Below are positions 43,745 through 53,495 of a stretch of DNA of 64,000 nucleotides, in pieces. The stretch is taken from positions 3,820,001-3,884,000 of the forward strand of contig NZ_CP085442.1 of NCBI RefSeq assembly GCF_023824195.1, in the 5' to 3' direction. The notes under the pieces are model-generated. The model was given only the letters and a program-made list of their open reading frames with translations, made no database searches and was not told where the DNA came from. Source of the DNA: Priestia megaterium (GTDB lineage Bacteria; Bacillota; Bacilli; Bacillales; Bacillaceae_H). Position 1 is the first letter of the stretch. Each line of letters opens with the position of its first letter. A program made the translations under genes and the position numbers.

Positions 43745-45787
43745 ATGACAAAAAAGCACCCTGTAAATGAAAAAAGCAAGCAAGAACAGCTCGAGCAGTT
43801 TAAAACAGATGATCGAAACCAAGCGCTCACAACCAATCAAGGGTTAAAGCTTTCCGAAGATGAATTTTCTTTAAAAGCGGGTGAACGTGGTCCAACCCTT
43901 ATGGAAGACTTTCATTTCCGTGAAAAAATGACGCATTTTGACCACGAGCGCATTCCTGAACGCATCGTTCATGCGCGCGGCTTCGCTGCTCACGGAGAAT
44001 TTGAACTGTATGACTCTCTCAGTGAATATACAAAAGCTAAATTTTTACAGAATCCGTCTGTAAAAACACCTGTATTTGTCCGTTTCTCTACTGTAGCAGG
44101 TTCTAAAGGTTCAGCTGAAACGGTGCGCGACGCCCGTGGTTTTGCAACAAAATTTTATACAGAAGAAGGAAACTATGACTTAGTTGGAAATAACATTCCC
44201 GTGTTCTTTATCCAAGATGCGATTAAATTCCCGGATTTAATTCACGCTGTTAAGCCTGAGCCACACAACGAAATGCCGCAGGCGGCTTCAGCACATGATA
44301 CGTTTTGGGATTTTGTCGCCAATAACCAAGAGTCTGCTCACATGGTCATGTGGTCAATGTCAGACCGTGCAATTCCACGCAGCTTGCGTATGATGGAAGG
44401 CTTCGGCGTACATACTTTTCGCTTAGTTAATGCAGAAGGAAAAGCTCATTTTGTCAAATTCCACTGGAAGCCTGTGCTCGGAACGCATTCCCTTGTTTGG
44501 GACGAAGCTCAAACCATTTCTGGGAAAGACCCTGATTTTCATCGCCGCGATTTATGGGAGTCGATTGAAAACGGAGATTATCCTGAATATGAGCTAGGGC
44601 TTCAAATCATAGCTGAGGAAGATGAATTTAAGTTCGACTTTGACATTCTCGATCCAACTAAGCTTTGGCCAGAAGAAGACATTCCCGTCAAATTGGTTGG
44701 AAAAATGACCTTAAATCGAAATGTAGACAACGTATTTGCCGAAACGGAACAAGTCGCATTCCATCCGGGGCATGTGGTACCGGGAATTGATTTTTCCAAT
44801 GATCCTCTCTTACAAGGGAGATTGTTTTCATACACGGATACCCAGCTTATTCGTCTGGGCGGTCCGAATTTTCATGAACTTCCAATCAACCGTCCAGTAT
44901 GCCCGTTTCATAACAATCAACGAGACGGCTACGGACGTCAAACGATTAACAAAGGGCCTGTCAGCTATCACAGAAACTCTCTTGCAGCCAATACGCCGGC
45001 TCCTGTCCCAGAGTCAGAGGGCGGTTATGCTCACTATCAAGAAAAAGTGGAAGGAAGAAAAGTTCGAAGCCGAAGCGAAAGTTTTAAAGACCACTTTTCA
45101 CAGGCAACGCTATTTTGGAATAGCATGAGCGACCCTGAAAAAGAGCATATTATCAGTGCTTTCAGCTTTGAGCTTGGAAAAGTGAAAAGCAAGTCTGTTC
45201 AGCAGCAGGTCGTTGATATGTTTGCCAACGTCAGTACAGTGCTAGCTAAACAAGTAGCACAAGCGATTGGTGCAACGCCTCCATCAGGAGAAGACGCGCC
45301 AGTGACCAAGTCATCTCCGGCTCTTAGTCAGGAACAGACGATTAAAAAGCCGAATACGCGTAAAGTAGCTGTCATTCTAGCTAATGACTTTAGCAGTGAC
45401 CTACCACAAGTGTTAAACAGTTTAAAACAACAGGGCATTCAGCCTGAAATTGTAAGCACAACCCTCCAAAACGTAAAAGGAACAGACGGGTTAGAACTTG
45501 AAGTACAGCACACGTTCTTAACAAGTGATTCTGTCTTATTCGATGCGGTTTATGTTGTCGGAAGTTCGTCAGCTGATGAGAAGTTTCGTAAAGAAGCACT
45601 GACGTTTGCTCAAGAAGCATTCGAGCATTTTAAACCAATTGGCGCGACAGATGAAGGTGTTAAGTGGCTGAAAGCTTCTGGCTTAGATAGTAGTCCCGGT
45701 GTCGTAACTGGAGAAACTACACGCTTTACAGATGAGTTTATTGAAGCTATTTCAGCTCACCGCCACTGGAATCGTCACGTTATATAA
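43745..45787 (+). CDS. katE: Large-subunit catalase KatE
   Basis: A 680-residue clade 2 catalase. Core features: distal His in [16 protein letters not shown] (about 75), Asn near [15 protein letters not shown], and proximal haem Tyr in [15 protein letters not shown] (about 360). The C-terminal 150 residues (about 540-680, [18 protein letters not shown]...) form the flavodoxin/DJ-1-like domain of large-subunit catalases, without obvious enzyme residues. It removes H2O2 during general stress and in stationary phase. Start after AAGGAGGAAGACAGGT; sigma-B-type promoter upstream; terminator follows. Confidence 0.95.
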   Translation: MTKKHPVNEKSKQEQLEQFKTDDRNQALTTNQGLKLSEDEFSLKAGERGPTLMEDFHFREKMTHFDHERIPERIVHARGFAAHGEFELYDSLSEYTKAKFLQNPSVKTPVFVRFSTVAGSKGSAETVRDARGFATKFYTEEGNYDLVGNNIPVFFIQDAIKFPDLIHAVKPEPHNEMPQAASAHDTFWDFVANNQESAHMVMWSMSDRAIPRSLRMMEGFGVHTFRLVNAEGKAHFVKFHWKPVLGTHSLVWDEAQTISGKDPDFHRRDLWESIENGDYPEYELGLQIIAEEDEFKFDFDILDPTKLWPEEDIPVKLVGKMTLNRNVDNVFAETEQVAFHPGHVVPGIDFSNDPLLQGRLFSYTDTQLIRLGGPNFHELPINRPVCPFHNNQRDGYGRQTINKGPVSYHRNSLAANTPAPVPESEGGYAHYQEKVEGRKVRSRSESFKDHFSQATLFWNSMSDPEKEHIISAFSFELGKVKSKSVQQQVVDMFANVSTVLAKQVAQAIGATPPSGEDAPVTKSSPALSQEQTIKKPNTRKVAVILANDFSSDLPQVLNSLKQQGIQPEIVSTTLQNVKGTDGLELEVQHTFLTSDSVLFDAVYVVGSSSADEKFRKEALTFAQEAFEHFKPIGATDEGVKWLKASGLDSSPGVVTGETTRFTDEFIEAISAHRHWNRHVI

Positions 45788-45788
45788 A

Positions 45789-45831
45789 TAAAAAAAGCCT
45801 TTGAAATCAATGATTTCAAAGGCTTTTTTTA
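45789..45831. terminator. Bidirectional terminator katE / acetyltransferase
   Basis: AAAAAAAGCCTTTGAAATCA pairs with TGATTTCAAAGGCTTTTTTT around one base: a long near-perfect stem with T runs both ways. Confidence 0.92.
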
Positions 45832-46344
45832 TTAAACTGATTTTCTAAATGCCATAACGTGCAAATCTTTTACCGGATAAAAATCGTTATCAGGAAAGCG
45901 AACGTAACCTCTTTTAGTGTACAGCTTAATGGCATGTTCCATTGAATTATCTGTATGTAAACCTAAATAAGAACACCCTAGCTCCCGAGATTTTTTTTCA
46001 CACGCTTCAAGAAGCGCATTGGCGACTCCTTTTCGGCGATGAGACGGAGCAACTGCCAGCAGACGAATTTCAGCCCATGGAAATGGCTTTAACAACCCTC
46101 CATATACATCCGTATTCGGCGGATAAAACAAAACGCTTCCTGCCATTTCTCCATCGATTTCAGCTACAATGCACTCAAATTTCTTTTCTTCACTCAAGGT
46201 ATGTAAAATTCCCTTTCGATATCTTTTCCAGTGTGCTTCTGATTTTACAGCTGCATATTGCTCATAGGCAGCAAGCGTCACTGTTTCAATAGATGATGTT
46301 TCTTCTTCTCTAGCTTTTCGAACGATCAATTTTTTCTCCTCCAT
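45832..46344 (-). CDS. GNAT-family N-acetyltransferase
   Basis: A 170-residue GNAT protein. The acetyl-CoA loop is in IRLLAVAPSHRRKGVANALL (motif A, about 93-112) and motif B in GCSYLGLHTDNSMEHAIKLY, then TKRGYVRFP. The acceptor is unknown. ATG at 46344 follows GAAGAAGG closely. Single-gene unit. Confidence 0.85.
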   Translation of the reverse strand: MEEKKLIVRKAREEETSSIETVTLAAYEQYAAVKSEAHWKRYRKGILHTLSEEKKFECIVAEIDGEMAGSVLFYPPNTDVYGGLLKPFPWAEIRLLAVAPSHRRKGVANALLEACEKKSRELGCSYLGLHTDNSMEHAIKLYTKRGYVRFPDNDFYPVKDLHVMAFRKSV

Positions 46345-46529
46345 TTACCTTCTTCGTTAATTCTTATTGTCTATGGTGAACCATGTTTATGCAACACATT
46401 TGCATCTTAAAACAGCTTCCTTTGCATATATTTAATCCGTTCATTATGGTTTCTAAAGCGGTCTTTGTGCTGAAACTCTGCTTGTCTTCATATACATATA
46501 AAGAGATTCATAGACAAGGATGAGACAGC

Positions 46530-47111
46530 ATGTATAAAAAATTGATTGCAATTGGAATTGGCAGTGTGTTTGTTAGTATCGGAATTAACGTTTTTATTCT
46601 TCCGCTTCAGCTTGTAACAGGAGGCATTACGGGAATTAGCTTAATCATTAATTATTTACTTGGCTATAAAGTAGGTGTGATGATTTTTTGCTTAAACTTG
46701 CCGATTTACCTTCTCGCCTTGGGTTTTAACCGCTCTTATTTTTTAAATGCTATCTATGGCATGGTTCTCTCAGCCGTTATGATTGATTTGCTGTTTCCGC
46801 TTCACGGGATTTTTCACCTTCCCATTATCTTAAGCGCTTGCCTTGGAGGTGTTTTTAACGGAATCGGAACCGGCATCATGCTCCGGCAGCACGCAAGTCA
46901 AGGCGGGGTCGACTTATTTTCTCTGATACTTGCGAAATGGTTATCTTTAAACCCCGGCATCATCATTTTAGTGATTGACGCATCTATTATTATTTCAGGT
47001 ATTTTACTGCTTCAAAACGATACAGCTATTTATTCATTATTCATTGTTGTATGCTCCGGTATAGTGACCAGTTTAATTACATCATTCAAACGCATCATCG
47101 TCTATGTATAA
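46530..47111 (+). CDS. YitT-family membrane protein, short form
   Basis: A 193-residue protein with five helices of the YitT/DUF161 type (SVFVSIGINVFILPLQLVTG, GITGISLIINYLLGYKVG, GGVFNGIGTGIMLRQHASQG-GVDL). Most YitT proteins are about 280 aa because of a cytoplasmic DUF2179 domain; here it is missing and the protein ends right after the last helix (SFKRIIVYV). The gene then has a terminator, so this may be a true short form. Function unknown. Start after CAAGGATGAGACAGC. Confidence 0.82.
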   Translation: MYKKLIAIGIGSVFVSIGINVFILPLQLVTGGITGISLIINYLLGYKVGVMIFCLNLPIYLLALGFNRSYFLNAIYGMVLSAVMIDLLFPLHGIFHLPIILSACLGGVFNGIGTGIMLRQHASQGGVDLFSLILAKWLSLNPGIIILVIDASIIISGILLLQNDTAIYSLFIVVCSGIVTSLITSFKRIIVYV

Positions 47112-47113
47112 GG

Positions 47114-47148
47114 AAAAAGCCTCGAGACATGCGTCTCGAGGCTTTTCT
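47114..47148. terminator. Bidirectional terminator, YitT gene / LCP gene
   Basis: AAAAGCCTCGAGAC pairs with GTCTCGAGGCTTTT around ATGC. Confidence 0.9.
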
Positions 47149-48129
47149 TTATTTGTCATTTAAGAATTCTTGCAGCGCCTCTTTATTTTTATCTAAATCA
47201 ATATCAAGCACCATACCAACACCGCTATACGTTTTGTTTTCAAATGATCCGTCTAACGGCAGTCGCAGGCTTTGAACATCTTTCATGTTTCCTGTTACCA
47301 CATCTTTAGCCAGAAGCATCATGCTTTTTGTATCTAAATTTGTATCGATGTAAGGATCCATTACGCCGAGAAGCTTCGGTATTTTAAACACGCTGTTTAG
47401 GCTTGCTACTTCATCTTTAAGCTTTAAAACGACTTCTTGCTGGCGCTGAACGCGTCCAAAATCACTCATGTTATCATGGCGAAAACGTACGTAGCCAAGC
47501 AGCTGTTCACCGTGTAAAACTTGGGTACCTTTGTGAAGCGTCATACCAATTCCCGAAGACATATCGTGAGGCACGGTTACTTCAATGCCATCAGGCGCAA
47601 TCGTATCTACAATTTTTGAAAAACCTTCGAAGTCCACAACTGCATAATAGTTAATATCGATATCAAAATTTTGTTTAATCGTTTGACGCAGCAGCTCAGG
47701 ACCTCCGAACGCGTAAGCAGCATTCAGCTTTTGCTTGCCGTGTCCTGGAATATCCACGTACATATCCCTCATAAGGGAAACAATTTTCGGGTGCTTGCTT
47801 TTAGAATCGTAGTGAGCAATTAAAATAGAGTCTGTACGAGAATGCTTTTCCCCGCGCGAGTCACTTCCTAACAGCAGCATATTTACTTCTCCGTTATTTG
47901 GGAGACTGCCTTGAAACTGTTCAAATGTCGTGCCGTCATCCGCAAATTGACCATCACTTGCCATCGATAGCCCTTGCTTATATTGGAAATAGCTGTATAT
48001 GCCCCCAACGATAATAAAAAGGAACAACAAAGCAAAGAACACTCTGCCCCATCGAACTCTTCTTCTTCTTTTGCGTCTTGTTCGCTCCACGTTTCTGTCA
48101 CCAGCTTTCTTTTTCAATGAAGTTCTCAT
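47149..48129 (-). CDS. LytR-CpsA-Psr (LCP) family wall polymer ligase, second copy
   Basis: A protein of about 326 residues: Arg-rich head (RTRRKRRRRVRWG), one helix (about 30-50), and an LCP domain with NMLLLGSDSRGEKHSRTDS, SLMRDMYVDIPGHGKQKLNA, GYVRFRHDNMSDFGRVQRQQ. It is highly similar to the protein at 27773 over the whole domain. It attaches teichoic acid or similar polymers to peptidoglycan and follows ltaS. The ATG at 48129 sits only 4 bases after the ltaS terminator stem and lacks a ribosome site; a GTG at 48090 preceded by GGTGACAG may be the true start. Confidence 0.88.
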   Translation of the reverse strand: MRTSLKKKAGDRNVERTRRKRRRRVRWGRVFFALLFLFIIVGGIYSYFQYKQGLSMASDGQFADDGTTFEQFQGSLPNNGEVNMLLLGSDSRGEKHSRTDSILIAHYDSKSKHPKIVSLMRDMYVDIPGHGKQKLNAAYAFGGPELLRQTIKQNFDIDINYYAVVDFEGFSKIVDTIAPDGIEVTVPHDMSSGIGMTLHKGTQVLHGEQLLGYVRFRHDNMSDFGRVQRQQEVVLKLKDEVASLNSVFKIPKLLGVMDPYIDTNLDTKSMMLLAKDVVTGNMKDVQSLRLPLDGSFENKTYSGVGMVLDIDLDKNKEALQEFLNDK

Positions 48130-48130
48130 A

Positions 48131-48180
48131 AAACAAGCAAGTAGCTAAGCTTTTAAAAAGCTCCTCTACTTGCTTGTTTG
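48131..48180 (-). terminator. Terminator or attenuator between ltaS and the LCP gene
   Basis: AAACAAGCAAGTAG pairs with CTACTTGCTTGTTT around a partly self-paired loop; on the minus strand it ends in TTTT directly before the LCP ATG. Confidence 0.78.
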
Positions 48181-48204
48181 GATTGTATGGTGTGAAAGCT
48201 TACA

Positions 48205-50127
48205 TTACTTTTCTGTTTCTTGGTCTTTTCCATACATGTATTTTGATGGATCGACCGGTTTAAAGTCATCTAATTTATTAAATCGTAATAAATCACCGTA
48301 TAACACTTTATCAGAAAGTTCTAGCTCTCTTCCAACTTTCTTTTTATAAGCTTTCGCTTCGTCTGTTACTGTGATTCTTTCTCCTGTGTTTGTATCGTAA
48401 TACTTGCCGTCAATTGACGTGTATTTCGGAGAAACATAATCACCATTTCTAAATGCTACTACCTGATCATGGTCTTTTGATAATAAATCTGTACCGAATT
48501 GAACATACTCTTTACTATCAATTCCCACTAAGTGAAGAAGCGTAGGTACTACGTCAATTTCACCGCCGTACGTATGGTTCACTCCACCTTTTACACCTGG
48601 TACGTGAAGGAAGAACGGTACGCGTTGAAGCTGAGCATTTTTATATGGCGTAATTTTCTCGCCAAGAACTTTTTCCATTGCTTTGTTATGATTTTCAGAA
48701 ATACCATAGTGGTCGCCGTAAATCATAATAACTGAGTTGTCATATAAGCCTGAAGCTTTTAGCTCTGTAAAGAATTCTTGCAGTGATTCATCCAAATAAC
48801 GAGCCGTTTGGAAATAACGGTCTACCGTTCCATCTCCTGTGTTTGCCGGCTCAATGCTAGCATCGCCTTTATCAAGGACAAATGGGAAATGGTTTGTTAA
48901 TGTAATCATATGCGCATAGAACGGCTGCTTCAATGACTGTAGCATTGGCATAGATTCTTTGAAGAATGGCTTATCTTTTAATCCATAGTTTACTTTGTTA
49001 TCACCAGTCATATTGTAATAACTTGCGTCAAAGAATTTATCCACACCGAACTGCTTATAAATTTCATTACGGTTCCAGAACGTTTTATAGTCTCCGTGTA
49101 AAACGGCACTTGTATAGCCACCCTCTTGATCTAAGATCGCTGGTGCTGCTTGGTACGTGTTGCGGCCTTTTAAGCTAAATGCTGATCCTTGAGGCAAGCC
49201 ATATAATGACGTATCCATCATAAGCTCTGCATCAGCTGTTTTACCTTGTCCTGTTTGATGGAAGAAGTTATCAAAATACATAAATTCATTTCCATTTGCT
49301 AATGAATTTAAAAACGGCGTTACTTCTTGCCCGTTTAACTTATAGTTAATCAGGAATGACTGAAATGATTCTAGATGAATTTTAATAATGTTTTTCCCTT
49401 TTGCTTTACCGGCATACTCAATATTTGGAGCTGCATAGTGACTTGTACTGAAGTTTTTCACTGTTGTTAAGTCATCACTGCTTGCGAATGCTCGTTGCTT
49501 TGAGTTTTTAAACGTTTGAACTGCATCATACACCGTGTAGTTGTATGCTCCTAAATATTTCACTAGGTAGTTGCGATCAAATGTTCTTGTTAATAATTCA
49601 GGGCGATCTTTTTCAGCATAGTGCAAGTTAATTGCAAAAGCGATAGCTCCTGCCGCTAGTACCATGAACGTATAACGGAATTTAAGACGTGCTTTTGGCC
49701 ATTCGATTTTTCTAACAAACAATAGCGCAATCAGTAAAATGATATCTACAAAGTAAAAAATATCGTGAGCTTTTACTAAATCAGCGATACTGCCTCCCAT
49801 ATGACCCACATTGCTTGTTTGCGTTAAAGTAGGCAATGTCACAAAGTCATTGAAGAATCGATAATATAAAATATTGCTGTACAAAATGACCGTCATGATT
49901 GTACTAAGAATAAGCGTCCAAACGATGGATCTTTTTCCTTTTGCAAACAATGCTAACCCTAAAAAGATCAAAGTTGAACTAATTGGATTAATAAACAATA
50001 ACGTTTTTTGCATTGAGTCACTTATATCTAAGTTGAACTCCACTTTGTAAGACATGTAAGACTTGATCCACATGAATAAAACCGCTATAAAAAAGTAAAA
50101 CAACGGCTTTGAAAATAGTTTTTTCAT
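48205..50127 (-). CDS. ltaS: Lipoteichoic acid synthase LtaS
   Basis: A 640-residue enzyme: five membrane helices (about 4-190) and an extracellular sulfatase-fold domain. The nucleophile Thr (about 297) is in TGQGKTADAELM; metal ligands include HLESFQSF, MIYGDHYG and SVIMIYGDH-type Asp/His. It polymerises glycerophosphate from phosphatidylglycerol into lipoteichoic acid. The start at 50127 follows AAAGGAATTTGAAA; 12 codons further upstream are also open. The LCP gene lies downstream after a hairpin, linking two wall-polymer functions. Confidence 0.93.
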   Translation of the reverse strand: MKKLFSKPLFYFFIAVLFMWIKSYMSYKVEFNLDISDSMQKTLLFINPISSTLIFLGLALFAKGKRSIVWTLILSTIMTVILYSNILYYRFFNDFVTLPTLTQTSNVGHMGGSIADLVKAHDIFYFVDIILLIALLFVRKIEWPKARLKFRYTFMVLAAGAIAFAINLHYAEKDRPELLTRTFDRNYLVKYLGAYNYTVYDAVQTFKNSKQRAFASSDDLTTVKNFSTSHYAAPNIEYAGKAKGKNIIKIHLESFQSFLINYKLNGQEVTPFLNSLANGNEFMYFDNFFHQTGQGKTADAELMMDTSLYGLPQGSAFSLKGRNTYQAAPAILDQEGGYTSAVLHGDYKTFWNRNEIYKQFGVDKFFDASYYNMTGDNKVNYGLKDKPFFKESMPMLQSLKQPFYAHMITLTNHFPFVLDKGDASIEPANTGDGTVDRYFQTARYLDESLQEFFTELKASGLYDNSVIMIYGDHYGISENHNKAMEKVLGEKITPYKNAQLQRVPFFLHVPGVKGGVNHTYGGEIDVVPTLLHLVGIDSKEYVQFGTDLLSKDHDQVVAFRNGDYVSPKYTSIDGKYYDTNTGERITVTDEAKAYKKKVGRELELSDKVLYGDLLRFNKLDDFKPVDPSKYMYGKDQETEK

Positions 50128-50533
50128 TTTCAAATTCCTTTCACTAAAAAGTAGAGATTTCATGTTCAGCTAACCTCAGGAAAGTCCCCTACATTAAATC
50201 GTAACGGTTACGTCCTGCAAAAGATTACCTGAAAATGATTCAATTTGTCAAACAATATCATCTTCATCTCTTTTTTTAGTCATCTACAAAATTTACATTT
50301 TAACTTGTAATCTCTTATTTTTTATCGTGATGTTAATATTACACAATTGTTAATTTGTAAATTTTGTTCTCCCTATATTGCATACATATTAATTTACCAC
50401 ATTTCTGCTCTGCAATAAAAGTATTTTTATTTTATTGATCATAATATTTCACTTACTGAATGAAAAGGTACTATTGTACTGGACAGTATTCTTCGCTTAC
50501 TGTTAGGACTAGTAAAAATGGACTTATCTATGC
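50128..50533. other. 406-bp AT-rich region upstream of ltaS
   Basis: No gene is visible. It contains the ltaS promoter region and the palindrome at 50200-50212; the part from 50280 to 50500 is very AT-rich without clear structure. Confidence 0.45.
50200..50212. promoter_or_regulatory. Palindrome CGTAAC-G-GTTACG before ltaS
   Basis: A perfect 13-base inverted repeat 73 bases upstream of the ltaS start, GC-richer than its surroundings. It looks like an operator half-site pair; the regulator is unknown. Confidence 0.4.
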
Positions 50534-50887
50534 TTAGTCTTCATCTTCATCAACAGCTATGCGGTCTCCTTGTGCAAAGGGCTGTGAAATAACAAGAAAC
50601 TCAATCTCTTCGCTCGAACGATTCATCATTTGATGAAGAATAGACGGAAGCACTTCTATTCCTTCATGTGCTTTTACATCATAAATAATTCCGTCTACTT
50701 CTAGAGCAGCTGTTCCTTTTAGCACAAAGAAAAATTGCTGTGCTCTCGTGTGATAATGCCTTACCTCTTTTGTATGAGGAGGCATGCGCTCATGAATAAT
50801 ACTTACGTCTTTATTTTTCACTAGGTGCCACCCGTCGCATTTTCCTCCCCACACGTAATGTTCTGCGTTTTGCTTACTAACTTTCAT
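50534..50887 (-). CDS. Single-domain cupin protein
   Basis: A 117-residue cupin. Motif 1 is HYHTRAQQFFFVLKGTAALE (His-x-His, Gln) and motif 2 GIEVLPSILHQMMNRS (His). Three His ligands suggest a metal site for an isomerase or ligand-binding role. It ends with an acidic tail (DEDED). Start after AAAAGGGGAGCTGTC. It is followed upstream (minus strand) by a DMT transporter gene 51 bases away, possibly one operon. Confidence 0.8.
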   Translation of the reverse strand: MKVSKQNAEHYVWGGKCDGWHLVKNKDVSIIHERMPPHTKEVRHYHTRAQQFFFVLKGTAALEVDGIIYDVKAHEGIEVLPSILHQMMNRSSEEIEFLVISQPFAQGDRIAVDEDED

Positions 50888-50938
50888 GACAGCTCCCCTT
50901 TTCTAATGAACGAGCACCAACAAATTAAATGGAAAATT

Positions 50939-51838
50939 CTATATGTTTTTTTGAACCTTACTATTGGAAATGTTTTTTTCAGATTCTGGTTTTCGCTTTA
51001 AGGTAAACAGCATTCCTAAAAAGATCAAAACGATGCCTGCAAGCTGAAGAAACGTCGGGCGGAAGCCTGTGAATGCTGTATCTAATAAAATAGCAACAGC
51101 TGGATCTAAAAACACCAGAACTGAAATTACCTGAGTTTTTAAATAGCGCAGGCTGTCAAAAAACAAATAATACACTAAACCAGTATGTACAAAGCCCGTT
51201 ACTAAAATTGCTGTCCAGTTGGCCGTTGTTAGGAAATGAAAATCACTAAAATGAACAAACGGCAACAGTAGAAAAATTCCTAAAAAAGTCTGAAGAAATG
51301 TAACAGCATAAGCACTCATATGAATAATTCCTTTTCCAAGCAGCGTCGTGCATGCATAAAACAAAGCGGCTAAAAGCGCCCAAAGTATTCCTGAAGACAT
51401 GAAGCCCTCAATCGTAAGTTGCTCCACTCCAATAATTAGAAGTGTTCCTATAAAACAGATTGAGATAGACATAACGCCAAGAACCGTTATTTTCTCCTTA
51501 AACATCAAGCTCCCCAGAAGCAATACTAAAACGGGTGCAAGGTGATAAATAGAAATGGCAACCGTAACGGACATCATTTCAAATGCTTTAAATAAAAACA
51601 CCCAGTTAAACACTAGAAATACCCCGCACAGTAAAATCTGCTTTATCTCTTTGATATTCCACTTTTCCCTTTTGTACTCCCCCGTTATGAACCAGCACAT
51701 TCCAAGAAAAAGCGTTGCACAAATACAGCGAACAAATACTAAATCAAAGGAAGGCAGTCCAGTTTGTGTGGAGAAAAATCCAATTGAACCAAAAATACTC
51801 ATTGAAACCATCATTTTCACCATTGGACCTGCTTTCAT
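50939..51838 (-). CDS. EamA/DMT-family permease
   Basis: A 299-residue membrane protein with ten helices in two EamA repeats (FGSIGFFSTQTGLPSFDLVFVRC-type start, and ALLAALFYACTTLLGKGI, VISVLVFLDPAVAILLD). It exports a metabolite, perhaps an amino acid. Start after GAGGTGGAAAA. It lies upstream of the cupin gene in the same direction, so the two may be co-transcribed. Confidence 0.82.
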   Translation of the reverse strand: MKAGPMVKMMVSMSIFGSIGFFSTQTGLPSFDLVFVRCICATLFLGMCWFITGEYKREKWNIKEIKQILLCGVFLVFNWVFLFKAFEMMSVTVAISIYHLAPVLVLLLGSLMFKEKITVLGVMSISICFIGTLLIIGVEQLTIEGFMSSGILWALLAALFYACTTLLGKGIIHMSAYAVTFLQTFLGIFLLLPFVHFSDFHFLTTANWTAILVTGFVHTGLVYYLFFDSLRYLKTQVISVLVFLDPAVAILLDTAFTGFRPTFLQLAGIVLIFLGMLFTLKRKPESEKNISNSKVQKNI

Positions 51839-51930
51839 TTTTCCACCTCACTTTCAGAAAACTATTACTATTCAAACATAAAGAAGTCCATTTGTAAATT
51901 AATGGTTCAAAAGCACGATTCCATAAAAAA

Positions 51931-51980
51931 GCAAAAAAGCGTAAAGACATGGGGGCAGTCCCATCGTCTTTGCGCTTTTC
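51931..51980 (-). terminator. Terminator after the OYE gene
   Basis: AAAAAAGCG-AAAGAC-TGGG pairs with CCCA-GTCTTTGCGCTTTT with small bulges; T run on the minus strand. Confidence 0.82.
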
Positions 51981-51990
51981 TGTCTTTCTT

Positions 51991-53118
51991 TTAATCTTCA
52001 ACCGGGAACCAGCCTGGCGTGTTAATAACAGCTTGCCAAAGCGGGTCAGGAATCACAAGCTTTTCCTGATCGTTTTTGCTTAATGTTGTTACAATTTCAT
52101 TTTCGCGGCCTTCTTTGACTTTTTGAACCCAGTCTGGATCCATAATTAATTCGCGGCCAATCGCAAGCAGTGGAATCCCCGTTTCAAGAGCTGCTACTGC
52201 TTCGTCTGCTGTATGAATAGAACCTACGCCCATCACAGGCACGCGGCTTCCTACTCGCTCTTGAATAATTTCAATACGTGAACGAGTATCTTCTACGCCT
52301 CGGCGCGGTTTTGACCAGAATTCCATTAGTGACACGTGAAGGTAATCAAGGTCTTTTTCTGCTAGTGCATCAACTAATTTCAATGTGTCAGCCATTGTAA
52401 TTCCAGGTGTTTCAGGCTCTTCTGGAGAGAAGCGGTAGCCTACTAAAAATGGCTCTTTTGCATGTTTAGAAACGGCTTGCTTTACTTCGTCTACGATTGC
52501 TAGCGGGAATGTTAAGCGTTTTTCTACGCTGCCACCCCATTTATCTTCACGGCGATTAGAATGCGGAGAAAAGAACTGCTGAATTAAATAGTTATTTGCT
52601 CCGTGGATTTCAACTCCGTCAAACCCTGCTTCAATGGCACGACGCGTCATTTCACCAAAATCGTGAATAATGTCTTCGATTTCTTCATTTGTTAACTCTC
52701 GAGGCACCGGTGCTCCTTCTTGTTCTGCAGCAACAGCGCTTGCGCTAACAACCTCTCCATTTGGAACCAGTTCAGGCGGGCACATGCGGCCTCCGTGGAA
52801 AATTTGAAGAACTGCTTTTGCTCCTTGATCTTTAATTGCTGTTGCTAAACGGCGCAGGCTAGGAATCATTTCATCGCTGTCTGCAGCAAACTCTCCGTGA
52901 AATCCTTTGCCGTTCGGCGTCCCGTATGTACATGCTGTAATAACCATGCTGACACCTTTTGAACGTCGCACATAGTAGTCAACTTCTGCGTTTGACACCG
53001 TTCCATCTTCATTTGATGAAAAGTTTGTCATAGGTGCAAGAATAATACGGTTATCTAATTTGATGCCATTTGAAAAAGCAAATGGCTGTAAAAGCGGCTC
53101 ATACTTTTTATTTGTCAT
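51991..53118 (-). CDS. NADH-dependent flavin oxidoreductase (old yellow enzyme family, YqiG-like)
   Basis: A 375-residue FMN TIM barrel. ILAPMTNFSSNEDGTVSNAE, LQIFHGGRMCPP, EIHGANNYLIQQFFSPHSNR (active-site His/Asn and Tyr) and VMGVGSIHTADEA are OYE family marks. It reduces enones or nitro-esters; physiological substrate unknown. The start at 53118 follows TTGGAGGGAAATAAA. Single gene with a strong terminator; similar in size to B. subtilis YqiG (372 aa). Confidence 0.87.
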   Translation of the reverse strand: MTNKKYEPLLQPFAFSNGIKLDNRIILAPMTNFSSNEDGTVSNAEVDYYVRRSKGVSMVITACTYGTPNGKGFHGEFAADSDEMIPSLRRLATAIKDQGAKAVLQIFHGGRMCPPELVPNGEVVSASAVAAEQEGAPVPRELTNEEIEDIIHDFGEMTRRAIEAGFDGVEIHGANNYLIQQFFSPHSNRREDKWGGSVEKRLTFPLAIVDEVKQAVSKHAKEPFLVGYRFSPEEPETPGITMADTLKLVDALAEKDLDYLHVSLMEFWSKPRRGVEDTRSRIEIIQERVGSRVPVMGVGSIHTADEAVAALETGIPLLAIGRELIMDPDWVQKVKEGRENEIVTTLSKNDQEKLVIPDPLWQAVINTPGWFPVED

Positions 53119-53279
53119 TTTATTTCCCTCCAAAAATGATACGGTCAAAAATATTAGCATATTATAGGTAGAAACTGTTTTCCTTCCTATAACATGTGTA
53201 ATTTAAAACTGTAACTTTAAAATATACTGTGATTTTAATCTGTACAGTTTTGCCTGTCAAAGAATAAGACTTTCTCATA

Positions 53280-53314
53280 TAAAAAAGCACTCATATACTG
53301 AGTGCCTTTTTATC
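53280..53314 (-). terminator. Terminator after the FbpA-like gene
   Basis: AAAAAGCACTCA pairs with TGAGTGCCTTTTT around TATAC. Confidence 0.85.
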
Positions 53315-53495
53315 ATTGCGAAAGAGGTTCCTGATTATACATGAATGCTTTCACTTTTACATATTGAGCTTCTAACTCTTGAAGTGTCAGTTCGTATAAG
53401 TGCCGATTTCCTTTTTTATAAATACCAAAATTCAATAGCGCATTAATAAACCAATTTTTCTTATGTTCCGTTTCAGGCTGTGTGTGTTGTTTCAC
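53313..53495 (-). CDS. Small FbpA-like basic protein
   Basis: About 60 residues with the pattern of the Fur-regulated basic protein FbpA family (PF13076): LLNFGIYKKGNRHLYELTLQ followed by ELEAQYVKVKA. In B. subtilis FbpA helps the iron-sparing response of the FsrA small RNA. The GTG at 53495 lies 8 bases after AGGTGG; two further in-frame GTGs lie upstream. I could not see a convincing Fur box before it, so iron control is unproven here. Confidence 0.65.
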   Translation of the reverse strand: MKQHTQPETEHKKNWFINALLNFGIYKKGNRHLYELTLQELEAQYVKVKAFMYNQEPLSQ

